From positions 314,952-344,875 of the forward strand of contig JBBHKE010003570.1 of NCBI GenBank assembly GCA_037447655.1: 29,924 nucleotides of DNA. The letters run 5' to 3'. Shown piece by piece: positions 9,584-17,898 of this stretch. The DNA is from Zygnema cylindricum (lineage: Eukaryota > Streptophyta > Zygnematophyceae > Zygnematales > Zygnemataceae). The notes beneath the pieces are model-generated. The model ran no database searches. It was not told where the DNA came from and worked only from the letters and a program-made list of their open reading frames with translations. Position 1 is the stretch's first letter. The number at the start of each line of letters is the position of its first letter. The translations under genes and the position numbers were made by a program.

Positions 9584-10799
9584 ATATATTTTGAGGCATT
9601 GATCCTCTCTCTCTTCCCTCTTCTCCCTCCCTTCCTACTCAATATCCTCTCTCTCCTTCCTCTCCCCTCTCTCCTCCTCCTCCCTCTCCATCTCTCTTGT
9701 CCTCGTCCTCCCTTTCCTCCCACTTCTCCCCTTCCATTTTTTTGTCTTCTTTGCAGGAATTTGTTCTATTTTGTTGTGTTGAGGCGAATACATTTTCCAC
9801 TCAGGGTTTGCTTTTGTTGTGTGCTTTTTGGCTTCATCTTTTTTGCTACAATGTATTCATGTTCTGTATGGAGAAGTTGATAGACAATTCATGATGATAA
9901 TGTTGTGAGTTTTGTGTTTTTTGTAACTCACGATGTTGATGTCCACGAGATATGCCTTCGATCTCTGTCATTAGGCGATGTTTCATTTGCTAAATGTTTC
10001 AAAATTCTTCATTTTAACCTTCAAGGGTGAAGTTGTCTTTAGTGTCGTGTCGGTGTCTTCAAATGCCGACTTTTTTTTTGCCCTCTGACCACGAACTAGC
10101 GTCAGTAACATCGATTGGTTTTACCTTAATGTTCCCTTGTTAGACGGTTTAAAAATTGGTCATGTCATCCGATTTAGAACTACAACTAATGGCGCTAAGA
10201 CTATCATCGTGTAACTTAGTACTCATGCTCTAATGGTGATTCATGGTGTTTTAACCGTTCTAAGACTAAACGCGCAGGCTGGTGAGACACTTTTACTGAC
10301 AAAATTAATTACTTTTTGTTTTTCCTTGGGTCATTTTTTTCTCATCATTCTTTTGTTCGCGCTAGTGACCCCCCCCCCTTCAATTCTGCTCGGATGCCTC
10401 CGACGAATATGTATGAACAGATGTCAAAAAGGATTTTGAGTTGTCCATATCCCTTTTTGGCTCTCTTTCCCTCTCTTTTAATCCTCACGATCTCTCCCTC
10501 CTTTTCTCTCTCTCTCCTTCCATCAACTTCTTTCTATTCACCTCTTTTGATATTGTGTCTACATTTAGACATGGTTGGACGTTTTGGAACAAAAGCCAAA
10601 TACACACGAAAGGCTTCAGACACTGACATTTCTTGTCCAGCATTTGATTTTGTCGATCTTTACCTTTTTGCAAAGGAAGCTTTGCCTGCCAAATGAACTG
10701 TCTTGAAACAATGCTGGTAAAGTAATATTGGTGGCACAAGTGCAGGAGACGGATAACTTCCCAAAATGGTATGGCACATAAGGTGGAAGTGGTGCAAGT
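9584..10799. other. Intergenic; small CT-rich tracts, no recognised gene
   Basis: CT-rich patches lie at about 9601-9740 and 10445-10555. A 126-codon plus frame (10316-10696) runs through the second patch and ends in VGRFGTKAKYTRKASDTDIS; I do not recognise it. Its middle is pyrimidine-repeat translation, so I do not call it a gene. Confidence 0.4.
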
Positions 10800-11215
10800 G
10801 ATGCTAACTAAAATTCAAATGTGTGACCTTGTGGCTCTTGGAGTGTGCATTATTGACAACATGCTTCCCAAATGTCAATAATTCATCCCAATCGCCATGA
10901 TGACTCATGAAATGTTGTAAAAAGAATTTTGATGCACGACTAACTCGTTGTGTGTGCTTATCCGTCTCCGGGTAAAATGCACACAAAATTTGTTTGGTGC
11001 TCAACCCTCAATGACTTCCCAAAAAGGGTTTGTAAATCTTGCTTCTCTTTCGAAAAACAATACTCTTCTTATAGACCACTAATCTCCCAACGTTGGTTAT
11101 GTACAGCTTCGTTGTCTCAACATCCACAAGTGCAGGAACAAAGTGAGCCACCTTAACCAACTGATCCACAAAAGCAAGTATTGCGGTATTTGAAAACCTC
11201 TACATATATAAGCAA
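10800..11215 (-). pseudogene. Degenerate Ty3/gypsy integrase, catalytic-core and C-terminal part
   Basis: Reading right to left, the minus strand gives TAILAFVDQLVKVAHFVPA, then SIVFRKRSKIYKPFLG, an in-frame stop, then LSTKQILCAFYPETDKHTQR, then FMSHHGDWDELLTF and NNAHSKSHKVTHLNF. This is the familiar gypsy order VDRLTK.AHF.P, IVSDRD..F, LSTAYHPQTDGQTER and WDELL..AE.AYN. The second catalytic Asp (SDRD is replaced by FRKR) and the catalytic Glu (RTLEQ-type block is replaced by RASKFF) are both lost, and stops are present, so it is dead. It starts at about the point in the enzyme where the plus-strand fragment at 11862 ends. Confidence 0.75.
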
Positions 11216-11560
11216 CTGCATAATAAAGCGCATGCTCACATTGCCCAGATGTCGTACAAAGATTTGCAATCTTTGAAGTAGCACAAATTTGTCTACATTT
11301 AATGGTATGATGCGTTGACGGATATCAGACATTCGTATAAAATGTTTAGCATCAATTGCCAACGACAATCGTGAATCATACGTTGGACTCTTGTATTTGT
11401 TTTTATCACATCTACATGTTTTGAAAACGTAGTGGCATGAAACTCCAAAATAGTGGTTTGACGAAAGTCATCGTCTCCCAAAAGCCATGAATATGAAATC
11501 GTCAAAATAGTGGAGCCTGTCTCTACTCTCCATTTATTCGATGGTGTGGTCATCAAAGAG
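11216..11560. other. Unrecognised sequence upstream of the minus-strand integrase remnant
   Basis: Minus-strand frames at 11153-11368 and 11299-11556 do not show the integrase N-terminal zinc finger or RNase H expected upstream in a gypsy polyprotein. I see nothing nameable. Confidence 0.35.
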
Positions 11561-11850
11561 GTAAATAGAGAAAGAGAACAAGAGGGAGAGGGAAAATAAG
11601 GATCAAGAAGGAGATGGAGAGAGATATGTAGAAGGAGAGGGAGAGGGAAAAGGGGAGAGAGAGAGAGTAAGAGGGGAAGCGAGAGGGAAGCGGGGATAGG
11701 GAGAGGGGAGCGGGAGAAAGATAGGGAGAGGGTGAAGGAGAAGGAAATAATTAGGGATACATAAAGGTAAAAAAAGGGGAAGAGGAAAAATGATAGGGGA
11801 GGAGGGAGGGGAGAGATGGGTGGAGGAGAGGAGGACTTAGGGAGGGAGGG
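11561..11850 (+). repeat. Purine-rich (GAGAGGGA) tract
   Basis: Almost pure G and A on the plus strand, with GGGAGAG and AGGGGA words. It directly abuts the 5' end of the plus-strand gypsy remnant. A shorter purine run (about 12305-12385) abuts its 3' end, so the integrase fragment is embedded in simple sequence. Confidence 0.85.
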
Positions 11851-11861
11851 ATCAAAGGAAG

Positions 11862-12338
11862 GTGCAAGTGGACGAGCAATGGCTTGATAGAATTAAGGCC
11901 GCGTACGATGGCGACCATACAACCGCGAAGCTAGTCAAAAATAAAATTTTGGTTCAAATTGCTAACAGTATGTGGCGGTACAAGCCGAGTCGGACAACCC
12001 GGTTGTACATTCCGACATATCCAGGGTTAAGATATATGATACTGCAACTGAATCTTGATGAATCCCTCAGCGGACAGTTTGGACGAGACAAGACTATCGC
12101 ACGAATTGCAAAGGCATACTACTGGCCCAATATGACAAGGGACGTTGCGGAATATGTCCGTGCTTGCGGCTCTTGTAATAGAAAGAAATCAGATCCGGGT
12201 AGTCAAGGGCTACTACAACCACTGCCGACACCATCCGCTCCGTGGGAAGCAATATCGATGGACTTTATAGCTGCTCTTCCGTTGACTAGTGGAACAAAGC
12301 GAGGATACGAAAATGGAGGAAAGGATAGGGAAAGTTAA
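11862..12338 (+). pseudogene. Ty3/gypsy integrase N-terminal fragment
   Basis: An open frame of about 158 codons (initial codon GTG, no ATG at its head) reads as the N-terminal half of gypsy integrase. It contains SLSGQFGRDKTIARIAKAYY, WPNMTRDVAEYVRACGSCNR, GLLQPLPTPSAPWEAISMDF and IAALPLTSG. In the HHCC zinc finger both Cys remain (CGSC), but both His are gone: the usual HD before the loop reads LD, and GHFG reads GQFG. The first catalytic Asp (MDFIAALP) is present. Similarity stops at about 12296, before the second Asp, where purine-rich sequence begins. It is therefore truncated and inactive, although the frame is still open, which suggests a younger age than the opposite-strand remnant. 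Confidence 0.88.
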
Positions 12339-12400
12339 AAAAAAAGGAAAGAAAGAAAAACGAAGATAGAGGAAAGGGAAAGGGAGAACCATTTAATTAT

Positions 12401-12850
12401 CCCCTTGCTTCGAGCCACTCACTCCGAGCCACTCACTCCGAACCATTCACTTAGTCACTCATTCCTAACCACTCGTTTCTAACCATGCTCGAGAAGCCAC
12501 TTACTCCGAACCACTCACTCCGAACCACTCACTTTTAGTCACTCACTCAAAGCCACTTTGTCCGAACCATCCAACCATTTTGAGCCACTCACTATGAGCC
12601 ACTCAGTCTGTGCTACTCACAGTGGGCTACTCATTCACTTGGAGTCACTTACGCTAACAACTCACTCTTAGCCACTCACACAAAGCCACTCACTCCGAAC
12701 CAATCACTCTCAACTTCTCAATATTAGCCACTCACTTTAAACCACTCACTCCGAGCCACTTGTAGCCACTTCCTCTCACTCCGAGCCACGTACTATGAGC
12801 AACTCACTTTGAGCCAAACACTTTTAACCACTCACCCGAAGCCACTCACT
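12401..12850 (+). repeat. Degenerate 14-bp minisatellite
   Basis: About 30 diverged tandem copies of a unit close to CCACTCACTCCGAG. Variants such as CCACTTACTCCGAA, CCACTCACTATGAG and CCACTCACTTTTAG are separated by occasional indels. As 14 is not a multiple of three, no frame stays open, so it is not coding. Confidence 0.92.
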
Positions 12851-13193
12851 AGCATTGGTCCATTATGAGTGACTCAAACTTCAACCCTACTTTAACTCGA
12901 CCGTGAAATCCGATTGTGCTAAGAATCTTAATTATAACTCTCTTTACCTTCCACCCTAAAAAACTTGAAGTCTAACCAAAACGTAAATATAATTCTAACC
13001 TGAACTTTAAACCTTTACCTCTAATTCTAGTCTTACTTGTGCTAAGGAAGTAACTACAACTTTAACCCTACGATTACGAAAAAAACCTTACCAAGATTGA
13101 ATCGTAGTTATAAATTTGACACCCTAGAAAAATTTGCAACTATTTTTGGCAAACCCCAACCCTAATTGAACCGCAACTATAACTCCACTAATC
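12851..13193. other. AT-rich sequence with scattered AACCCTA-like words
   Basis: Words such as CAACCCTACTTTAAC, TTTAACCCTACG and CCAACCCTAATTGAACC recur irregularly between 12870 and 13170. They resemble degenerate CCCTAA-type interstitial repeat, but no perfect tandem array exists. No gene seen. Confidence 0.4.
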
Positions 13194-13197
13194 TTAA

Positions 13198-14019
13198 ACC
13201 ATAGTTCAAAAGTAGTTGAAAGTAGGCCCATACAATATGCCTATTGTACTCAAAACATACAATATGGCCTTAAGACCCATATTGTAATAAAATGGAGGAC
13301 TGAGGTACCATAGCCAAGGAAGGAGCGCTTTAAGGTAGCACCGTGATTACAGGAGCTTCGAATTTAAAAAATGCCTTTACGGGAAGCTTCCTTAATTACC
13401 GAAGACGCATGCGTCCAAAACTTGCGTTGCCGTGTAGTTGTTGCAATTTCACGTTTGGAACCATCTGACGGTCAGGCTATTTCTAGGTTTACATGATGTA
13501 CGTTCGCCTTTCATAATTAGACGGTCGTGCGCCATTTCATTCCTATTCACTGGTTAAAGCATAGTTCAAAAGTAGGCGTTTTTTGGTAGGCCTTTTGTAG
13601 GCCGCCTTTAGCGTAAGTTGTGTTGTGGGCTTTCCATGTGGTCTTCTTAGATCGCTACTTTCATCAGCGACCGTCCGATTGTTCGAATCTGACGATAGTC
13701 CTATCGTAAGTTGTGTTATGGGCTTTTCATGTGATCTTCTTAGATCGTTACTTTCATCAATGACCGTCAGATCGTCCGAATCTGACGGTTTAAATAAAAA
13801 GTCGCTCAAAACTCACAGAAAAATATTTTTTTGTCCGATTTTTTTTTTCAAATTTAGACATGACGTTTAATTCTCTATCGATCCATGTGCAACTCAACCC
13901 TATTACTATTTTATTTCATTTTGCGGCCAATACAATATGGGTCTTAAGGCCATATTGTATGTTTTGCATACAATAGGCATATTGTATGGGCGTACCGTCA
14001 CCTACTTTTGAACTATGGG
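13198..14019. mobile_element. piggyBac-type non-autonomous element with long inverted repeats and TTAA target
   Basis: TTAA stands on both sides (13194-13197 and 14020-14023). The right end read inward begins CCCATAGTTCAAAAGTAGG, and the left begins ACCATAGTTCAAAAGTAG. Duplicated TTAA with CCC-initial ends is the piggyBac signature. The inverted repeats extend about 95 bp and include CCATACAATATGCCTATTG and ACATACAATATGGCCTTAAG. Each arm is internally palindromic (TACAATATGGCC...GGCCATATTGTA type). A third copy of the end (TTAA then AGCATAGTTCAAAAGTAGG) lies inside at 13554-13576 in the left-end orientation, so the element is composite or contains a partial second copy. No transposase is encoded. 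Length is 822 bp. Confidence 0.8.
13612..13787 (+). repeat. Two 83-bp direct repeats (period 93 bp) inside the piggyBac-type element
   Basis: Copies at 13612-13694 and 13705-13787 both start CGTAAGTTGTGTT, carry CTTCTTAGATCG and CTTTCATCA, and end GAATCTGACG. The second contains a perfect 10-bp stem (ACCGTCAGAT and ATCTGACGGT, 7-base loop). It keeps two short frames open by chance. Confidence 0.85.
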
Positions 14020-14076
14020 TTAAAGTTAGTCAAACAAGCTGGCCGTCAAATTTTGGCACTTTTGTAGGTTACACTA

Positions 14077-14692
14077 CACCGCGAATCGTAATTAGAGTAA
14101 ATTACTCTAATTCGGTCGCTCGAAATTTCGACTCTATGACATCAAATAGAGTAAGTGATTCTAATTTTTTCATTATTCTAATTTAGGTAAGGTTTAATTA
14201 GCGTAAACAACTGTAATATAGGTTCGTTTTAAATAGTGTGGAGTACGGACGACGTTCGACCGTGCAAAATTGTACTTTTTTAAGTAAAAAGGTACAAATA
14301 ATGATTTAATAGAATCGCACTCGCACGTGAAATCGCACTAAACGAAAAATCTATCACATTGAAAAAAAGCCGTTCGCATGACTCTCGTTCGTCGACAGCA
14401 TCGTCGTCAGTGTGAACATTAACTGACATTCAGCGCGACAAATAATACTAACGTCATAATGACGTCAAAACTATATGGACTGACAGATTTTGTACTTCTA
14501 CGTAATTTACTGTTCATAATTTCAGCGCAGATAATTATTGCCGACATAACCCAATATAGAGTACTTAAATAAATTAGAGTAAACTTCCTCTGTGAAAAAG
14601 TTCAGTCACATAAATTAGAGTTCATTACTCTAATTGTTTTTTTTTGTTTTTTTACTCTAATTTTTTCATTACTCTAATTACGATTCGCGGTG
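14077..14692. mobile_element. M-family MITE, copy M2 (TA target)
   Basis: A 24-bp perfect inverted repeat starts CACCGCGAATCGTAATTAGA at each end, with TA at 14075-14076 and 14693-14694. The interior shares the ATAGTGTGG...GTACGG block, a TGTACTTTTT...AAAAAGGTAC palindrome and ACAGATTTTGTAC with M1 and M4. Length is 616 bp, with no coding content. It ends only 4 bp before the target duplication of hAT-like copy B. Confidence 0.9.
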
Positions 14693-14704
14693 TATTGTAG
14701 TTTT

Positions 14705-15544
14705 TAGTGTTGGGTATCGAGGACCATTTGCCAATATTCGATATATATCGAATTTCAGGTACCCGATAATCGATATATCGCTTCGATATATCGAAAATAA
14801 AAATATCGCGATATATCTGCAATATATCTCCAATATATCGTATCGTCAATATATCGAAGTATTTAAACAAAAAACAAATGAAAATTTTCAGTTCTCCAAA
14901 GTCACGTGCCTTCTGACACGGTGACCGTAAAATTTTTGCCGAAAAGAAATACGGTTTTTTCCTGAAAGTCAGCAGAGTGAAGGAGATCTCTGAGGTACAT
15001 TGACACGGTACACTTACATAATACGCAAGTACACGTACATAATACGCAAGTACGGATTTCCATACGAAAATTTTCGGTTCTCAAATCTTTGACGATTTTA
15101 GAGATTTGATCGTCAACTTACATTGAACCACTCAAATCAAATCACGTATGCAAAAACTTGTTTACAGAAGATACGCGATGTAGAAATTTTGCTGTCCGTA
15201 CTATTACAGAGACCTCCTCATGTAACCATACCCCAAATAAGTAATTAAATGAATTACAGAATTTGTACTTTTTTGTCGGTTATATTTTGCGGCGTCTACC
15301 TTTGAGTCACGGAACGAAAATCACGTCGTACGTGGCGTATCAGACAATTTGTTTTTTTCGCTAAAATAACATATTATATTAAAAAATAAAATATTAAAAT
15401 TTATAAAATACTATATATCGCGATATATATCGCGATAATTTATGTTGGTCTCGGTACGATATATCGAAGAGTCTGCTTGATCGATATTCAATATATCGAA
15501 TATTGAAATCATCGCGATATGAATTTACCCGATACCCAACACTA
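14705..15544. mobile_element. hAT-like non-autonomous element, copy B, with 8-bp target duplication
   Basis: Perfect 15-bp inverted ends TAGTGTTGGGTATCG. Subterminal CGATATATCG palindromes are repeated many times near both ends. The 8-bp duplication GTAGTTTT lies at 14697-14704 on the left. On the right it lies at 15746-15753, displaced because M3 inserted into the terminal TA of this element. An 8-bp duplication and TAGTGTTG-type ends fit the hAT superfamily. No transposase is present; a short minus frame inside (14652-14870) is a product of the CGATATAT repeats. Confidence 0.9.
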
Positions 15545-15743
15545 CACCGTCGATCGTATTTAGCGTGTTGAACACTAATTCGGCGCCCCTAAATTTTGAC
15601 CCTTGAACCTTAAATAGAATAAATGACGCTATTTAAGGACGTGGACCATGATTTGCCACGTCTCCTGGCACTGAATTAGAATTAATGACGCTAATTTTTT
15701 CTTTACTCTAATAATTTCTACACGCTAAATACGATCGACGGTG
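15545..15743. mobile_element. M-family MITE, copy M3, inserted at the end of hAT-like copy B
   Basis: A 24-bp perfect inverted repeat starts CACCGTCGATCGTATTTAGC. TA lies at 15543-15544 (the last two bases of copy B) and again at 15744-15745, directly followed by copy B's GTAGTTTT duplication. Only 199 bp long. Removing it and one TA restores an uninterrupted copy B with its flank, which proves both the TA duplication and the order of insertion. Confidence 0.93.
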
Positions 15744-15753
15744 TAGTAGTTTT

Positions 15754-16371
15754 ACAGTTTTGCGCTCATGCAAAAATCCAAAATGACGGTTGCGATTATC
15801 ACTTCCCCTTTATGTTACTAGTAATTACATCCCAGCGTCTATGCATTACTGATTTACTGCACTGTGAGTAGATTTGACAAGCGTCGTCATTCGCTGTCAA
15901 CCGTGCACGACAAAGGACGAATCTTTGTTCCTCCGCCGAAGTGCGAGTCAACTACGGTAATCAGGTGTATATGTAAAGTAAAACCTATACGTACGATTAA
16001 TCGTACGTTATCCGTACGCATGCATCTGTTACTGGCCAGTACGGCCAAGAATCAAGTACGTGTAAACTACGTTATTAGCGTATTGAACGCTAATTCGGGT
16101 AAATTTTTTTTTTTTAATATTCTCCCTCGTGATAAAACTTTCCAACTCGTGTGACGCCTACGTGAACGTTTTTCATTTGCTGTCATGGTGATAATTTAAC
16201 TAAAATCAATTTGCGAGATGATTTCTGATAAAGTTTTTTCCTGAGCTGGTTCGCGTGCCCGTTGGTCGAAAATTTTGAAACCGCCAAAGTGAGATTTTCT
16301 CGTTGGGGACTGAATTTTGTAGTAAAACGACAAAAAAAACCGGTAGTTGAATACATGAGCACATACCCTAA
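15754..16371. other. Intergenic; M-family end fragment
   Basis: At about 16066-16105, ACGTTATTAGCGTATTGAAC followed by GCTAATTCGGG resembles the first 40 bases of an M element (compare M3), but the CACCG terminus is missing and no partner end was found. GTACG palindromes occur at about 15990-16020 (CGTACGATTAATCGTACG). No gene seen. Confidence 0.45.
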
Positions 16372-16530
16372 GTTGTAGTACTATTTCTGATTAAATGTTT
16401 CGATTTTTTATTTTGTTAATAAGTCAAATCCGGTCAACGCATTTTAAAAAATGTGAAATTTTGAATAATGCGCATATGCATTCTTTTTCAAAATACTTTA
16501 CCGTGCGCATAGTACGAATGAAACATCTAT
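16372..16530 (-). mobile_element. Second, inverted copy of a Mutator-like element end
   Basis: Read on the minus strand from 16530, this begins ATAGATGTTTCATTCGTAC and continues with TATGCGCAT and then GCGTTGACCG...TTTGACTTAT...ACATTTAATC...ACTACAAC. This is the same order as the left arm of the element at 4368 (CGTTGACCGACTTTGGCTTT, ACATCTAATAAAAAATACC, ACTACAAC). Similarity ends at ACTACAAC. The opposite terminus was not found, so this is a fragment or a strongly diverged copy. Confidence 0.6.
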
Positions 16531-16594
16531 TTAATAAAGGTATCACGCTAAAATCAGTGGGCAGTATACCATATTGTGTTCAGTGGGTACTGTA

Positions 16595-17145
16595 CACCGC
16601 CAATCGTTATTAGCGTTGTGTACGCTAATTCCGTCCCGTTTTTTTTTTTTTTTTATTCTCCATTAGCGTAGTTCATTCTATTTTTTTCTTTATTCTATTT
16701 AGGGAAATTTTCGGTACGTTGTCTCTGAAATAGAGTGGTGTACGGCAAGTGTCAGACCGTACACAAATGTACCTTTTTAAGTTAAAAAGTACAATAAATT
16801 AGTTTTAGTAGCCGCGGATGCATGAGAACATGCGTTCTAAAAAGGAAAAAAAACCAGGTCATAAAAAATCCCGCTCGCACATTATTCGTCCGACAGCCGC
16901 GTTTCGACCGTGTGAATGTACGATTTGTGTATGATTTGTCAGATTTTGTACGGGGACCTATATTAGTGTAAGCATGTTTGCGACCGACATTTTTTTTTCA
17001 AAGATCCAAATTAGTGAATTACCATAATCAAACAATTAGAATGTATGATTTTTTCCAAAATTTCCAAATTCTTAAATAGCGTACACCACTGTAATTGGTT
17101 GTATACGCTAAAGAAACCTACACGCTAATAACGATTGGCGTAGTG
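16595..17145. mobile_element. M-family MITE, copy M4
   Basis: The left end is CACCGCCAATCGTTATTAGC after TA at 16593-16594. The right end reads GCTAATAACGATTGGCG and then TAGTG instead of GTG, so the last few bases are mutated and the right TA is not preserved. The interior has the family palindrome TGTACCTTTTTAAG...AAAAAGTACA at about 16767-16793 and TGTCAGATTTTGTACG at about 16935. Confidence 0.8.
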
Positions 17146-17680
17146 AATTAGTACACTATTTGCTCAAGACAATTATTATTTAGGTTGCTAAACTAATTAG
17201 ATATATTTATTTAACTAGATTTCACCTAGATTTAACTAGATTTAGAGGTAAAGAGCTTCAATCTATTATCTTAATGAATAGCAATAGAATAGATTGAAAA
17301 AATAACAATAAGTCTATCAAATAGAAATTGAGAGCTTATGCTCAAAGTCAGTGAAAGATGCAGTGAATGAGATTTTTGCCCTGCCTAGTATCGGTAAAAA
17401 AATGTTTTTTTATTGAAAGAAGAAAATAAACAACCTTTGCAAATAGAAAGGTTTTAGCTGTTGCTTTACCTAGGTTCCAAACCTAAATACATTATTAGTA
17501 ATATACATACTATTTATTAATATATTAGGATATACTATTATTAGTATGTATATTACTAAACACCATTTTTTGTATTCGTATGTATATTACTATATACTAT
17601 TATTAGTATAGATATTTCTATACACTATTATTCGAGTGTTATAACTGCACTGTTATTAGTATGTATGTTACCATACACTA
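17146..17680. repeat. AT-rich stretch with repeated ATTAGTATGTATATTACTA palindrome motif
   Basis: A perfect 18-bp inverted repeat has arms TTAGTAATATACATACTA (17495-17512) and TAGTATGTATATTACTAA (17542-17559). Variants recur at about 17577-17620 and 17650-17676. Shorter CTAGATTT repeats lie at about 17217-17240. No gene seen. Confidence 0.6.
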
Positions 17681-17896
17681 CACCGCCAATCATTATTAGC
17701 GTGTAAGTTTTTTTAACGTATACGAATAATTAACGTGGTTTACGCTAATTGGGAATTTGAAATTTTTTGAAGAAATCGTCTATTCTAATTAGGAATTAGG
17801 GTTTTTTTTTAAATAGTGTGGATAATTCTATTTGAAAAAAAAAAAAAAAAAGCGGGACGCAATTAGCGTACACAACGCTAATAACAATTGGCGGTG
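17681..17896. mobile_element. M-family MITE, copy M5, upstream of PAT1
   Basis: The left end is CACCGCCAATCATTATTAGC and the right end on the minus strand is CACCGCCAATTGTTATTAGC. TA lies at 17679-17680 and 17897-17898. It is 216 bp long. It contains AAATAGTGTGG and an A run, and no coding content. It lies about 580 bp upstream of the first recognised PAT1 exon and could sit in its promoter, 5' UTR or an upstream intron. Confidence 0.88.
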
Positions 17897-17898
17897 TA

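Noticed and set aside
10316-10696. 126-codon frame ending in a plausible-looking soluble segment
   Set aside because: The centre is pyrimidine-repeat translation, the N-terminal part includes a C run, and I recognise no homology; could be a chance frame.
12411-12850. CRISPR-like regular repeat array
   Set aside because: Units are contiguous, diverged 14-mers without spacers, in a eukaryotic genome; it is a minisatellite.
12870-13170. Interstitial telomeric repeat
   Set aside because: Only scattered, imperfect AACCCTA words; no tandem run of a single 6-8 bp unit.
13611-13790. GTTCGAATCT resembling a tRNA T-arm
   Set aside because: No acceptor, D-arm or anticodon stem can be drawn at the right distances; it is part of the direct repeat.
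13543-13870. Paired 88- and 81-codon frames with repeated peptide units
   Set aside because: The peptide repeat comes from the 83-bp direct repeats inside the piggyBac-type element; both strands are open alike, and no family is recognisable.
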